Source: Tubulanus polymorphus
Lineage: Eukaryota > Nemertea > Palaeonemertea > Tubulaniformes > Tubulanidae
Direction of reading: 5' to 3'
Length of the DNA stretch: 64,000 nucleotides
Assembly: GCF_964204645.1 (NCBI RefSeq)
Contig: NC_134027.1
Coordinates: forward strand, 4,142,485-4,206,484
Position 1 is the first letter of the stretch. Every line of letters starts with the position of its first letter. The notes beneath the pieces were generated by a model. The model had not been told where the DNA came from and ran no database searches. It saw only the letters and a list, made by a program, of their open reading frames with translations. The position numbers and the translations under genes are program-made. Shown piece by piece: positions 19,346-46,719 of the stretch.

Positions 19346-19852
19346 TTTGAAAAGCCCGCTCTGCTTAGCGGCAGTGAATGAAAATAATTCAATAACTCAT
19401 ATTTGAAAAATGAAAAATCAACGAAGGAATATCCCTTAACAGACGAATTATAGGATAATTTGACGGAAAAACGGCATTTAGATCAAATATGAAATCCGTT
19501 AAAGTCTAATTAACCGCAAATGACCTATTGACCTAAGGTACGGATAAATACGCGGGGTCAATTACGTCAAATTTGATGATTTGCTGTATTCATCCTTGAT
19601 TTCAGTTCAAATGCATTAATTGCTCACCACAAGATATCATATTTTGTTATTAAAGTATTTTGAATAGATTTTTGTCGTTTGTACACGGATGAAACTATTT
19701 ATGTGTAGAACTACATTCGATCTCGTCATGCGCGTTCACGGCGGTGAGACGGCGTCAGTAAATTCGGCTGAAATTTTCATGGATTATCGTTGAAATACTG
19801 GATTTATTTCCGTTTTTTGGAGCCTGGCGTGAATTTATCTGCACTTGGATTA

Positions 19853-19856
<4 letters not shown>
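19346..19856. promoter_or_regulatory. Shared upstream region of CCDC77 and KDM5 (candidate bidirectional promoter)
   Basis: The 511 bp between the divergent start codons must hold both promoters and 5' leaders. No TATA box stands out. The part near KDM5 (about 19720-19760) is locally GC-richer with several CpGs. The CCDC77 start sits in AAAATGGCTGC, resembling a YY1 site, and a closer YY1-like word, AAGATGGCGAC, lies at 20157-20167 in KDM5 intron 1. Confidence 0.6.
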
Positions 19857-34331
<14,475 letters not shown>

Positions 34332-35640
34332 TATATTGTACTTCGTTATCGGTCTATAATAGACTTGTCTTATTCAAATAGGTCGATTATTGAAAAAAAA
34401 AGCTGAATTGAATAGATATTTGTAACTGTAAGACCAGCGGGTCGGATTATAGACAGTTTATCTGATGTACATCAAATGTTTTCCATCATTAGCCGGTGTG
34501 TGAGTGCGTATTGAAGCGATTCCGAGAATTGTTTGTAAATCATTCAATTTACAGCTGTTATGTATTGTTTTTGAAATTCTGTAGATATATTATATAGATC
34601 TATATATGTATATATAAAACGAAGACTTACTGATGCGTACACTAATAGCGAACTGTTATTGCCTGGATTTGCGGTAAAATCTGACATTTTTATTTCAGTC
34701 CTCAATTTATGTCATCTTCATTCTTGTAAATTCATATTCTGCATGTTATGAGCGCATACTACATTTATTGAGCCTTTGAGTTGTTTGGTTTTGGTCGGAA
34801 TCAGATCAGAAACGATTGGGTGATATGTTTATGATGTTTTCTAGCTACGGTGAAGATTTCCATAGAATGTGACTAAGATGCGTTTCTTCTTTTTTTATTT
34901 TTTTTTCTCAAAAAGATAGTTTTGCGGTGTTTATTTTTAACTTGTAACATATGATTATTGTACATTGTTTGATGTGTATCTCTTATTATACTACTTCGCT
35001 TGGGACGAAGGTGTCACTAGCAGTATCTTAGTCCGATAGATCACTTGAAATAATTGCTTCCTTCATTATTCTTTCAATTTCATAATTCCCTATCATTATC
35101 ATTTGTATCTATGAATTTCGGTCTATTGAAATGAAGAATGTAGTTGTGCCAAAACTAGAAAGCAGTTAATATTCTTTGAGCTATTAAACATCGCATTATA
35201 AGTGAACTATGGAAATGTGCTAATTATTTGTTCGGTCTGGAAAGTAATTTATCTTAGTTAGCACTCGGTTCATAAATGCTTTAAAATGAATTCATAAAAG
35301 AAGAAATAAATCCTCTCAAAAGGTAAATGATATTTTCTTTCATACAGGTAAGCAGTGTTAAGTTATTGAAACACACTGATTGTTGAAAAATGTGCTTCAG
35401 AGAAATCCCACAACTGAAGACTAAATATTCAAAAAATGAAAAGTTTACTGAGAACACACTGTCCGAGTCTTTTTTCAAATAAACCGTATTGAAGTTACCA
35501 TCAGTAAATTATATATTGATTGTTTAAACTAATGTAGTCATTGATTGTAATCATTTCATGTTTAAACTAGATGTTTTGACATGGATTGAAATATTGTATA
35601 TATTAACACAATAAATGTCGTTTATGTTTGATTTTCTCTG
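34332..35640 (+). other. KDM5 3' untranslated region
   Basis: AT-rich DNA without a gene. AATAAA words occur near 35305, 35478 and 35610, and the last, followed by a GT/T-rich stretch, is the best candidate for the KDM5 polyadenylation signal. Confidence 0.55.
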
Positions 35641-35979
35641 TACATTTGTTCAATTCGAATAATACAAGAGCTACCATTTGGAAATATATCATCTTGTTAG
35701 TTTATCTTCTTTGTGATCTGGTATATTTTCAACATATTGGCATCCGGTTTATGACTTGGTATTTTTCCAGCACTAAGCCCAGGTTCAACAATGTGCTCGC
35801 AATGCTCCAAGGGGTCACCAGTAAACAGTGACCTAGTCTGATCCACATGAAGGGTTTGCGGCCAAGGTTTGTATTGACGGCGAATTTCGACGGGAGGCAA
35901 TCAAACCCTGGCAAGCGAGGATGATCTTACCCCATATGAAGTTTTGAATTGATGTCATGATCCCCATATGTTACGACCT

Positions 35980-36341
35980 AAAGCCTAGCGCACATCGACA
36001 CTGGCGATTGGAGACAACTAGTTGCTACCGAACGATTACCCGCGCACATCGAAATCTAGTTACAACCGGTCAGTTGCAGCAACTGCATGGCGCGTGTCGA
36101 TCGTCGAGATCCAGAGCGCGCACATCGACGGATATGACTGCGATTGAGTACAACCAGTTGCTCAAAAGTAGAACATGGGCAACTGGTTGGAACTGGAGAT
36201 AGATCGACGCTTACCAATCGTAAGCTCGCTCACATCGACACATTCAAGCAACTGATCGTATCCAGCCAGTTCCTCTCATGGGCCGAAAACTGCCTTGCAA
36301 CTAGTTGTCTCCAATCGCAGTGTCAATGTGCGCTAGGCTTA
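35980..36341. mobile_element. MITE-like inverted-repeat element 1
   Basis: The left end AAGCCTAGCGCACATCGACA and about 45 bp in total are mirrored at the right end (to 36341). Internal sequence repeats the words CAACTAGTTGC and GCACATCGA in both orientations. No protein is encoded. No clear target duplication was found. Confidence 0.75.
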
Positions 36342-36652
36342 ACACTTATTGGCGAGCAGGACTAGATACGTTGATTTCACTAGAGATCGCACTATTCTTT
36401 CAGTTCGTTTCAGTGTGAGAAAGAGAAAAGCAATAATGATGATGATGTAATGATGACGACGGTGATGATAATGATGGCGAAGGGGCATAATAATGATAAT
36501 ATTCTGCGGAACAACAATAGGGTTTCTGTGAAAGCAGCAGAAAACCGAAATTGAAATAATACGATTAGTTCAGTGCGCAGTTACGTCTGCAACCAAGTCC
36601 CTTTTTTAGTTCGCTCTACGTTGTTGCATAATTGTTAAATAAGTGTCAGCGC
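36342..36652. other. Spacer between the two MITE-like elements
   Basis: No gene seen. It includes a GATGATGAT-type low-complexity stretch at about 36436-36505. Confidence 0.5.
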
Positions 36653-36974
36653 TAAAGCCCAACGCACACGGCAAAACATTTGTTTCGCCGAAACAGAAAA
36701 CACGTTTTTCACAAAACTTTTTTTGTAAAACGTTTTGCCCGCAAACGATAAAACGTTCAACGCACACGGGACAAAAACGTTTTCGACTACATAAAACGTT
36801 TTTCGCAAATCAAGCAGTGCTTGTTTCGCGAAAAACGTTTTTTGCTCATGAAAAACGTTTTTCAGTTCGGCGTTTTGTGTTTTGCCTCCCCCGCACACGG
36901 CATAACAAAAAACATCGAACACGTTTTTTCAAGAGGAAACAACGTTTTTCCGGTGCCGTGTGCGTTGGGCTTAA
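36653..36974. mobile_element. MITE-like inverted-repeat element 2
   Basis: Ends AAGCCCAACGCACACGGCAA (left) and its complement TGCCGTGTGCGTTGGGCTT (right) face inward. The interior is a run of AAAACGTTTTTCG-like words in both orientations and creates a spurious 159-codon frame. The outer ends resemble those of the element at 35980, so the two are probably related families. Confidence 0.75.
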
Positions 36975-37130
36975 GTGTGACACTTCTACGGTTGTTGCCG
37001 AGAAAGAAAAATTGACAAAAATGGAAATCGATAAATATCTTCATTACATATTAATTTCTTTCCATGACAACGGCAAATTCAGAGAGCTGAGTTTTATAGT
37101 TACACATGTACGTAACATTTAATTTCAACC

Positions 37131-39338
37131 ATGTTTTATTTCAGTCTTCATCTCATGGCTGTTTTCATAATTCAAGTTAGAACTGCACCTTTAGGTAAGT
37201 TCACTTTATTTTGATAGCACGTTGATCTTTTGTTTTTTTTTGGGTTTTCTGCTTTTTCACAGTAAACCCCATTGCTTTCCGCCGGATAATCATTACCAAT
37301 ATTCCTATCCCTTTTAATTCCAAAAATACGGCATTCCTACGGAATATTTTCTAGGATTCTAAAAAAAGGTAAAAAGTCTTATTTGGATGTCAATGAATGG
37401 AAGTGAAGTCTATGCATGCAATTCTGGTGATATCGGTGACGAAATGCGTTATCTTCAGAAAATATGTGACATATTCAATGACGAGCGTAAAAAAACCCCT
37501 GTGAAGCTGGCTCCCGGTTCCCGGTTCCTTATTCGGCTCCCGGTTCAAAAGCATTTTGAATCGGGAGCCGAATAAGGAACCGGGAACCGGGAGCCAGCTT
37601 CACAGGGGTGTAAAAAATACTTAACCTAGCCTTATGCAAAAAATTCAATCAAGCAATTAATACTGATGCTAACAGCTTTAAGAAACTAGCACGTTTCTGT
37701 GGATTTTTGATAAAGCAATTTTGATACTGAATTATTGTTTATTTTGGATTTGTTCCAAGATATTGGTCATTGTTGAAAATGTTTTTTTTATGAAACTGTT
37801 AACTAAACAACATCTATCTTCAGGAAAAGTTCATTAGGAACTTCTGGTTTTAAGTTAAGAGACCAATGGTCTGTATGATTGTGTCATGACTTTATTATAG
37901 CATTCTTATTCTAATTGAAGGTCAGAATAAACTTTGCTTTACTTTGCCCTGTATAATGTAAACAAAATTATTTCCCTCCACCATAGAAATGATAGAGGAA
38001 TAACCAAATAACATTTAGTTACCGGATTTTATCAAGGCGAGGCAATAAACAATCGAATTGTTTGAAATACAGTAGAATTCGCTTAATTCGGATCATTTGG
38101 GACCAACAAAATTCATCCAGATTAGAATGACGGCCAATTGAACTATCCCAATTTACAGTCTTTAACATGGCAGCTTGCAACCGCTGTCGTATAGCCAAAA
38201 CACCGAATGTTGTTCACCGAGTGAAAATCTATATTACATTCATAATTAAACTTTTTTTCCGGGACAAAAAAACACTGGTGTAGATGAACGGTACAGTTTA
38301 TAACCAAGTTGAACGAGTTTATGATATAAATAAACCATGATATTACTATTTTAGACTACACCTCATCTAATTCTGTATTAAAGAAGACAAGATACAGAAG
38401 ATGTGTTAGAGTAACATATCTATTGTCTTCTTACCATATGTCTGTAATGACATCTGTCCACTCGACACCTAGAAAGTGAAATATTTGTTATTCAATCTGA
38501 TTCTTGTTCTTTTTTGATACCAATAGAAAATGATCAAATAACTAGTGGCTAGTTGCTTGTAAGTCGAAGGGCAGCCCTGGATAAAGGTTGCACCTGGAAT
38601 AACTTTATTTTCAGTTGAAAAAAATGTTGATGAGCAACTTTCACTCAGGTATCTTAATTTGTCGCTGTTTCTAGATACGTGTGGGCCCCAGCAAAGACTC
38701 AGATGGAAGATTATTGCAGAGAAGGCGATGACTGGAATGGTAGATGATTGCGTTCAAGGTCTCACTTTAGGACAGTGTATCAATTTATGTGGGAATTTCA
38801 CGAAGTTCCTCTGCAGATCTGCTGATTATGTGGAATCAACCCAGAAATGTTGTATTCAACCTGAAAGTAGATTTACTCGGCCAGATATATTTGATAATTG
38901 GCCAGGTCTTCAGTTGATAGATTGGAGCTGTGAACGTATGGATAAGTTGGGTTTGTATCATTAAAACAGTCATGAATTGTATCGTCATTAATATTTGTAC
39001 CCATTGTTAAAAGAGCAATGTTTGATCTGGTGGTATTTTTTTGCAACTTTGATCTTGTATATTTTGTAGATTTCGTGATTCATACCGAGGCCAAGAGTCT
39101 GCCTTTACCTGATATCGATCCACTTGAACCAGTCACAGTAACCGCGTCTGGATTTAAATGTGGTTTGAAATGTATTTTCAATCGTGAATGTGATTTGTTT
39201 TTCACCAAACCACGAAACAACGTTTTTGAATGTCATTTATATAATACGGATCTGATTGCTGACGATAAATGGCAAAAAGCGACCGATGAAATTATCTATA
39301 AGGACAAATCTAGATTTAGATACCTGAATATATTGTGA
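37131..39338 (+). CDS. Secreted two-module PAN/apple-like protein
   Basis: Exons 37131-37194, 38675-38950 and 39070-39338 join in frame to 202 aa. The first exon gives a hydrophobic leader (MFYFSLHLMAVFIIQVRTA) that looks like a signal peptide. Exons 2 and 3 each encode one Cys-rich module of about 90 residues, and both introns are phase 1, the arrangement common in extracellular module shuffling. Module 1 has CGPQQRLRW and a run of Cys (CINLCGNF, CRSAD, CCIQP); module 2 has CGLKCIFNRECDLF and ECHLYNTD. The spacing resembles PAN/apple domains, which bind proteins or sugars outside cells. The assignment rests on pattern only. The first exon could instead be preceded by another one. Confidence 0.7.
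37495..37609. repeat. Near-perfect 115-bp palindrome (hairpin)
   Basis: Arms of about 56 bp meet at a 3-nt loop (GCA at 37551-37553). The word CTCCCGGTTC recurs within each arm. I found only one mismatched pair (GGTTC against GATTC). It lies in intron 1 of the PAN-like gene. Near identity of the arms suggests recent origin or ongoing arm correction. Confidence 0.9.
38072..38110. repeat. Possible DNA-transposon end (pogo/Tigger-like)
   Basis: CAGTAGAATTCGCTTAATTC followed by GGATCATTTGGGACC resembles pogo-type terminal repeats in wording. A similar block (ACTCCGCTTAACTCGGAATT) occurs at about 39411-39430. Only the ends are seen, and the call is tentative. Confidence 0.35.
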
Positions 39339-40732
39339 AACGATACAGTGTGAGCTATGTTATCAAATGGCAATACCTCAATGCCAATTGTAATGCAGTG
39401 CCATTGAGAAAACTCCGCTTAACTCGGAATTCTCCGGACCAGAACATTCCGAGGAATGCGATTTCCCAATTTTCCCCCATTGCTCACACATTCTTTTGTA
39501 TTGGTTCTTTTCTTTGAAAATCTAACTTTATATTAAGCCAACTTATAGAATATTAGAACACGTCGGAAGGTAGGCCTAATTAATTCCTTGAAATATAGAA
39601 GCCCCGTACACAAGTCGAAAGAGCGGTTCGTGTGCGGGTGATTTTTCCAGCGCAATTATCATCAGCATCTTTAACACCATCATCTCCATTTGCCCCATCA
39701 TCACCATATCCGATACACCTATTCATCCAATCAAACAGTCATCAAGTCCAATCAACCAATCAGTCATCCAATCATCCAGTCGTCCTGTCATCCAGTCGTC
39801 GTTTCGAAAGACCGGCTGGATGACAGGTCGACTGGATAGTCGACCTGTCATCCAGCCGATCTTTGATCCAGCCGACTTGTTAGTCCAGTCATCCAGTCGT
39901 CCAGCATACCTTATTATCCTGAGTCACCCCAGTGAATCTTGATGTCATCCAGTCGGCTAATCGCCCAGTATACCTTGTCGCCTGTCTAGAGTCGGCGGAT
40001 CTTCGAATAACGTCAAATGGTTTTCCATCATTTTTGGAATGCTCCACTGTTGATGATATTGAGCGCAATCTTATGAAAACATATATTTCTAGGAGAGCTT
40101 ATCTTATAACATCGAATATACAGTTTTTTTTTTACAATTAAGTACACGTTTCCGATGGTATTTCCAACAATTATCATTATATATAAATTATATCTTTAAT
40201 GGAAAATGGATTATTACTATGATTATTATTACTATACCATCATAGCGACTCGTTATTCAAATCTAAGCTTATGGCCATTTAATGCACTATTAATGAAATA
40301 CTTTTTTTCTTGCATACATTGCCACTTAGGCGCTTTGTGAGGTTGGTCTTATATTTGTATTCGCTTTTGTTTTTTTTCAAATAAAGATGAATAGTTAAAA
40401 AAACAACTCTTCGGTGTTTTTCTAGGTCAAAACGCTTGAAAATGTACGTACCTAGATACATTAATCATACCTAAAGTCCAGTCAGTCATAAATGTCTTCT
40501 TTTGACAATGAATCACTCCTGAGAAATCTGCCTGAAATTTTTTTCAATAAAACTTCTTCGTGTCATAATTCACGAACGTGTTATAACAACCAAATTATCT
40601 TCCTACCGAACAGGAAAAAATGGAGAATGTAAACCGAGGTGGTGAGTTGAAATAATAATCAAATTGAAACAATTTCCAGGATTTGATTCTTGGGAGATAT
40701 ATTCATATATATATATTTCATATATTAGATAA
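39339..40732. other. Region between the PAN-like and SLC17-like genes
   Basis: No gene is visible. It holds the CATCCAGTCG repeat block (39715-39960) and AT-rich DNA. A short frame MENVNRGG at 40620 ends in a donor-like GTGAG, but joining it to exon 40733 does not keep frame. Confidence 0.5.
39715..39960. repeat. Imperfect CATCCAGTCG(TC) tandem repeats
   Basis: Variants of ATCCAGTCGTC and ATCCAATCA recur many times, some in inverted orientation (GGCTGGATGACAGGTCGACT), giving a locally self-complementary low-complexity block. Confidence 0.75.
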
Positions 40733-43255
40733 ATGGATTGGCTCGTGATGTCATATGGATTTTTTTCACTGACTGTTTTAAGAGCTACTATAAGTGTAGC
40801 AATAGTCTGTATGGTTAACCATACTGCTGTGAAAGAGTTATCGGAAGGAAATTGGACGATGCGCGATGAAGACATAAAAAAATGTACCTCCGATTTTAGT
40901 TTCGGTCGCAAATCCAATTATCAGGTCTGTATAGCATATAATTCTTGGTTTCTATTTCGTTCTTGCTTTGCATAACAGAAAAATATTCAGTAAACGAAAA
41001 CGAGCGAACTCACTGATTTGAAGAGATAGGGATATCAAAATTTGCATTGATTCTGACAGTTCAAGAGTATTTACCGTGCAAATCATTATCATCTATTCAT
41101 GCGAGAAAGCTCAATAACGAGATCCTGCAAAATCTTCAAAAATTGCATTTTGCATGACATTTCTCATCAATTCAGGAAGGAAGTTTAATTTGGTTGAAAG
41201 AAACGCAAGGTGTGATTCTAAGTTCGATTTATTGGGGTTATGTTGTGACTGCTTTTCCGGCGGGTATCATCGTTTCAAAGTACGGAGGTCGTATTCTATT
41301 CGGAATCACTACTGCAATATCGGTCGTAGCTACGTTATTGATACCAAGTGTTTCTACAGTTAGTTCTTATCTTGTCATCACACTTCGGTTTATCACCTGT
41401 CTTTGTCAGGTAGACTTTAAAAACGTATAAAACTAACTAGCGCTCTCGAACTAATGAGAAAATAAGTTTTTTTTGAAAATTTGTATCATAGGTTGTTGCT
41501 TTTCCGATAGGAGTAACGTTATGGGCGGCATGGGCTCCGCCTCTAGAGAGAAGTAAATTGACCATCATTTCTTTCGCTGGTACGTGCAAATTATAGAACG
41601 ATGTAGGAATAAAAAGGTTTATTCTATTCAGGGGCTTCTGGAGTTTCAGGTTGCCAAATGGGAAGTGCAGTTACTCAGATGGTTTCCGGGATTTTATGTG
41701 CATATTTGGGATGGTCGTTAAATCTTCTACATATTCAGTGGGATATCGTGTGTTTGGTGTATATGCTGGCTTATTTTCGCCTATGATACACCCGAGGAAC
41801 ATCCCAGAATATCAGCAGCGGAGAAAAAGTATATTCAGGATTCTCTATTCGGTCAGATGGAAAAAACAAGTAGATTAGTACGTATACCATTTGACTGTTA
41901 TATCATGTTGAAAAACCATTTGATAGTTGCTAGCCGCAACTAGGGCGCCATTAATCCTTGGCCCCATTCGAACTATTTGAATATCAAGTTTTCTTTTTTT
42001 TTTTTTGGGGGGGGGGGGGGTTACGTGTGTGGCGTATGCATTGGCCACTGCTTTTTTGTTTCATTGTTGGAGATTTGTGAAATGAAACGTAATTGGAAAA
42101 ATCCAATCAATGGACCGGCGAAATATACTAAACCACGCATCACAAATAGTTTTTAGAAAACAGAAAAACAACCCGACAATAATACAAAAGTACACAAACA
42201 AAATGGCGGTAATCTTTAATTAGCTAAAATATTCCTTGTAGAAGTTAAGAGATGTCCCTTGGTCTAAGGTAGTAAGTTCTGGTGCTGTGTGGGCCATAGG
42301 TATCGGCAGCTTTTGTATCGGTTGGTTTAACTTGACTTTTCTGACGTCGGTGCCGTCCTATATAAACGAGGTCCTTAAAATCGACATAAAATCGGTAAGT
42401 AGCGTATCATGAAAGATTTCCAAATGCTGACTGATGTCCTTTGATAATTCCTAAATGTCAATAATTTATCAGAATGGACTATTTTCATCATTAACGATTG
42501 GTATGATGTGGCTATTTCTACTGTTCTCCGGGATTACATCTGATTATCTCATTAGGAAGTTTCCGTCAAAAATTACATGGGTACGGAAAACCTTTTACTG
42601 TGTTGGTGAGTTATTCTAAATATCGTGTTAATCTCTTATTGAGTAAATCTAGAAAAGAATCTTATTCTTTTCCCGACAATCGTTTATTTGCAGGTATGTC
42701 CTTTTCCGCCATCCTGGTCTTGGTTTTAGGATTCTTAGATTGCTCACAAGTTGTTTTGGCGTTAGTTCTTCTCGTCACTGGACTCGCGATACTAGGATGT
42801 GCATCCAGCGTGGCTTATTCTAATCAAAATGACATAGCGCCCAAATATGCCGGATTACTGATGGGTATTTCAACAACATTGTATTCGCTGGGTGGTGTAT
42901 TAGGATCGGTTACCGTTGGAATCATTACGAAAAACGTAAGCAGAAGGAAATTGTCTAAATAATTGTTCTCAACTAGTTGCATGATTCGACAATAAATAAA
43001 TCTGAATAGATCAGTGATCGACGTATCTTTTTTTCACATTTGCAGCAAACAAGGGCTGAGTGGCAGATATTCTTCTACGCTTGTACAGGAATTGGGCTAT
43101 TCGGTGCGTTAATCTATATAATTTTCGGAAGCGGCGAAGTCCAGTCGTGGGCGAAGATCGAGTCTAAAGATATAACTACAATAGCATTTGATGTCAGAGC
43201 ATCAACGACGAGCGTAGTAGAGCATGTAAATCTGGCTTATAGAGACACAGATTAA
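40733..43255 (+). CDS. SLC17-like (sialin/vesicular anion family) MFS transporter, with a frameshift
   Basis: Eight exons: 40733-40924, 41176-41409, 41492-41579, 41632-41877, 42242-42394, 42473-42605, 42694-42935, 43046-43255. Family landmarks include [67 protein letters not shown] and [20 protein letters not shown]; about twelve membrane helices are expected. The family carries organic anions using membrane potential or sodium/proton gradients. Odd: exon 4 holds one base too many between 41715 and 41724, so AYLGW and the following FYIFSG are in different frames. Read straight, translation stops at TGA just before the YDTP motif. The usual Glu after RF in helix 4 (GLGEG in relatives) is replaced (CLCQV). 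This is either a sequence error or a recently broken gene. The cytosolic N-tail is very short. Confidence 0.8.
41994..42020 (+). repeat. Homopolymer block T13-G14
   Basis: A run of about 13 T followed by about 14 G inside an SLC17-like intron. Such a block is error-prone in sequencing, so its length is uncertain. Confidence 0.9.
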
Positions 43256-46200
43256 TTAATTGAACTGCGGTGGATAAGTCTTGGGAATTCACAATTCACC
43301 GGATTTTACTTCATTGACGTCAATTTCCTTACAAGTTATACGAAAAAGCGCGGAGAAAGTGAAAAGCAAAAACGTTGATACGTTTTACTATATGGCAAGC
43401 GATACTGAATTCCCGACGATTAGTCCCAAAAAAGAAACACATGAAGAACCTAATAATCTATACTGCGTATGTACATGGCGAAATAAATATTATAATCTGA
43501 AGACTTTGATGAAATTAATTGTACGCTGAAATTCAAATGTATCGGCCTAGTACTAAACCTATCAACAAAAAATGAAAAAAATAATCTCATCTCAAGACTG
43601 ACCGGAAAATCATATAATTGTTCGATGAATCTAAACGGAATTTTCACAAACGTGCTCTCATTGGCATTTGGAGATGACAATTTGCGCGGTAAAATAATAT
43701 GTTCTGCCCATTGACTGATTGCCAGAGTAGCTTTCTATTAGTGTATGAAAAGTCCGCTTACGTTGAGCATAGCGGCAGCACCTCGCGGTCTATTGAGCTT
43801 ACTGATAGAATGATAACCATAATACTTCATTCATGTTAATCAATGCTTACTAGTGTATAATCCTCGATGCTCTTCCGAATTGGCATGCATATTCTACTAT
43901 CACTCATAGATTCTGACAAATTTTCTTATATGATTTTATTTTGATTAGCGGACTGCGTAGCTGAAGTTCTGCAAATTCTGAACTATCCAATCATTTTTCA
44001 CCCTCATCAGTTCCATATAGATGTAGTTCCAATGAAATGATAATAACACAAGGCCGTGGTTTAGACTTTCTTGGAAATGTATATAAATTATATTTTATTT
44101 ATTTACAGTTGACTTTCTTACAAAAAGGGGAAGTAATGTTACGTTATGTTGTGTCTGACTATTTTGATAAAGACAGACTGACTATTCTCATTTATTCACA
44201 AACATCATTCAAACTCTTACATTATATTTACATTTTGCCCTAGTTTTGGAAGAACGTCATTCCAAATCATTCTTTCTCATTTTTACTCCTGTGACAAAGT
44301 TCTTATGCACAATCAATCCTCATCCAAAAGCAGATCTATTAAAAATAAGTTAGTGTTATCTCTTCTTTCAATGAATCCTTCATGTACTCAAAAAAGATAA
44401 TTGTGAGTGATGGACTCAGGAACCAGTAAATCATATTCTAGTTATTGCATTTTACAAAGGTACAGACAAAAATTCATTACATGGAAATTTCACCAAGCAG
44501 CACAATATACAAATTCAGCACAGACCATACATACAGTTTATATACGATTTTCAAATTGTCTTAACTGCCTCCATGAAATTTGAAGAATTTTTATTTCAGA
44601 CAAGTTATGAGGTAGATATAAACATTCCCACCACACATAATTGTACGAAATCTATCGGTTAACCAATAGAAAGTCTCTTTCCTCGAAAATAGTTTAAGAA
44701 TAATTTCCACAAGTAACCGATAACACCACTGCCTTAAGAGAATTTACTCGACGATTTAAGCGACGATCAGTCATTTTGACAAAGCACTAAATTCACAATG
44801 AGAACAATGAACAAATTAGGACAGATCCGTGCATAACGATCAAATTTGGATGAACACGCAACAAAACAAAATTGGAAAAAAGTTGCATCTCCGTGGTTAT
44901 TGGTTAGGGTCAAAATCAATTTCAAGTCAAACTTAAATGACAGCTATGGAACCAGAGTAATTGAACTCCAACGACCAACAAATTAAAAATACCAAGGACA
45001 ACAAAACAGATGCATTTCAAACAAATTATCAGTAATCTAACAAAATCAGTTCATCAATTATCAATACATAACAAATACTACTCACACAATTCATACATTT
45101 CACAAACTTTAACATGATTCACACGCAATTAAATACACTTCAAATAATGCTGAAACAATACATATATAAATATATATATATATTAGTAGCATGATGAAAA
45201 TTATAGGCAGTTTGTTAATAAATACCTAACGCTGGTTTTTTTTAAATATTGTTCTATTATTATTGAATAAACACCCCTTCATATCATATATACACCGTAA
45301 TATACAACATTGTACTTTCATTCTGTGAATTGAAGCATTTTCAGTCTTCAGATTTGAGGAATTTCATGTTTTTCTTCCTCACTTGGCTAGGTATAAGTGA
45401 AATGGTGTCGAGTAGCACATGGTTAACAGTCTAATGAAGAATGCATACACTAGTGGTAATCATACTCAGATGATTAGATGATCAATGTCCGAATCACTTT
45501 CTATTCGTAAAAAACATATCCAATTCTATCTATAATACCGGTTAGCAGTTGTCAGTTTGAATTATCAAAAGTAGTTTTTTTTTCAGAAAGTCTCATTTAG
45601 GACATCTTTTTTTTCAGAGAATCGCATGGCACTAATCATAAGAATTGGTTAAATTTGATATTTTGAAAAAATCCAGCCCATCTTATTACATGAATAAATC
45701 TTCTTTTTAGACACAAAAATAGGTTACACCAGCAGATGGTATATGATTCCATAATTCGTCATGATAATAATAATTTTTCCTTCAAATTAACCTATCAACT
45801 CTAGATTCAGTGTTCAAGATGCAATGACTTCAACCATCAATTAAGAGATCAAAAACACATTGAATTGAAAATTGCTATAATTCATACCGTAATCAAGAAA
45901 AATATCCAGGGAGCTGGAAGCTGAATATACAAAATATGCCTAGATGTCATAAATCTGAAACAATGTTTTATATTCCATTTCCATAGATGCGTATTATAAT
46001 GTATTCACCACAACACAAGGTTCATCATAGTCCGTCCAGCTGGAAGACCTGATACAGGTCACACACTAAATATGAGCAACAGCAACTCATAACAGCAAGC
46101 AGATTATAAACAAATATTCTCTAGTATTTCAAACCCTAGTAGAAAATGCAATCGCTAGAAGGTTCTTACCAAGCGGTGTAGTTCACTGATTGAACCGTAA

Positions 46201-46719
46201 TGATCAATTGTCTCGAACAGACCCCAAAATAAACAGATACGATAGGTTCAGAATGAATGATCAAATAATTATGAAACCTATAGCGAAGAATCTTTGTCAG
46301 ATTACAGATGTGAGATTGATTATCAGAGGCAGATAAGTACAATGAGTGAGGAGAAATATTAAGGGTGGATTTTAATCGTGAGCAATTATATTCTGGGGTC
46401 TCTACAGGCTAATCAGATGTCAACTGAAATTTGTTCTAAGAAATGCACATCCGACTGTTCTGACAATTACACATACAGTTCTGACTAATTGAAAATGCTT
46501 TACTAACTCTAAGTGAAATGCCAGAATAAGTTACCACATCCATTTCTAACATCATCATCATTATATATTATAAAGGACCTGATTAATTCTATGTCAACAG
46601 CAGTTGAGAAAGACATAAATGGAAACCGTGGCCGTTTTATATCACAACGCACTTATAACTATGCTATCACATATTTGCTTGCATATTCCTATACATATAA
46701 TATTTATTATCAACAACTA
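43256..46719. other. Convergent 3' region of the SLC17-like gene and ATXN7
   Basis: About 3.5 kb of AT-rich DNA with no supported gene. An AATAAA at 43482 could end the SLC17-like transcript. The rest is probably 3' untranslated DNA of ATXN7 (minus strand) plus spacer. A short TATATA run lies near 45162-45182. Confidence 0.55.

Noticed and set aside
36643-37122. 159-codon open frame
   Set aside because: It is the Lys/Phe-rich reading of the inverted-repeat element at 36653-36974.
40620-40644. Possible first exon MENVNRGG for the SLC17-like gene
   Set aside because: Its donor phase would put a stop right after joining to the next exon; the ATG at 40733 is a better start.
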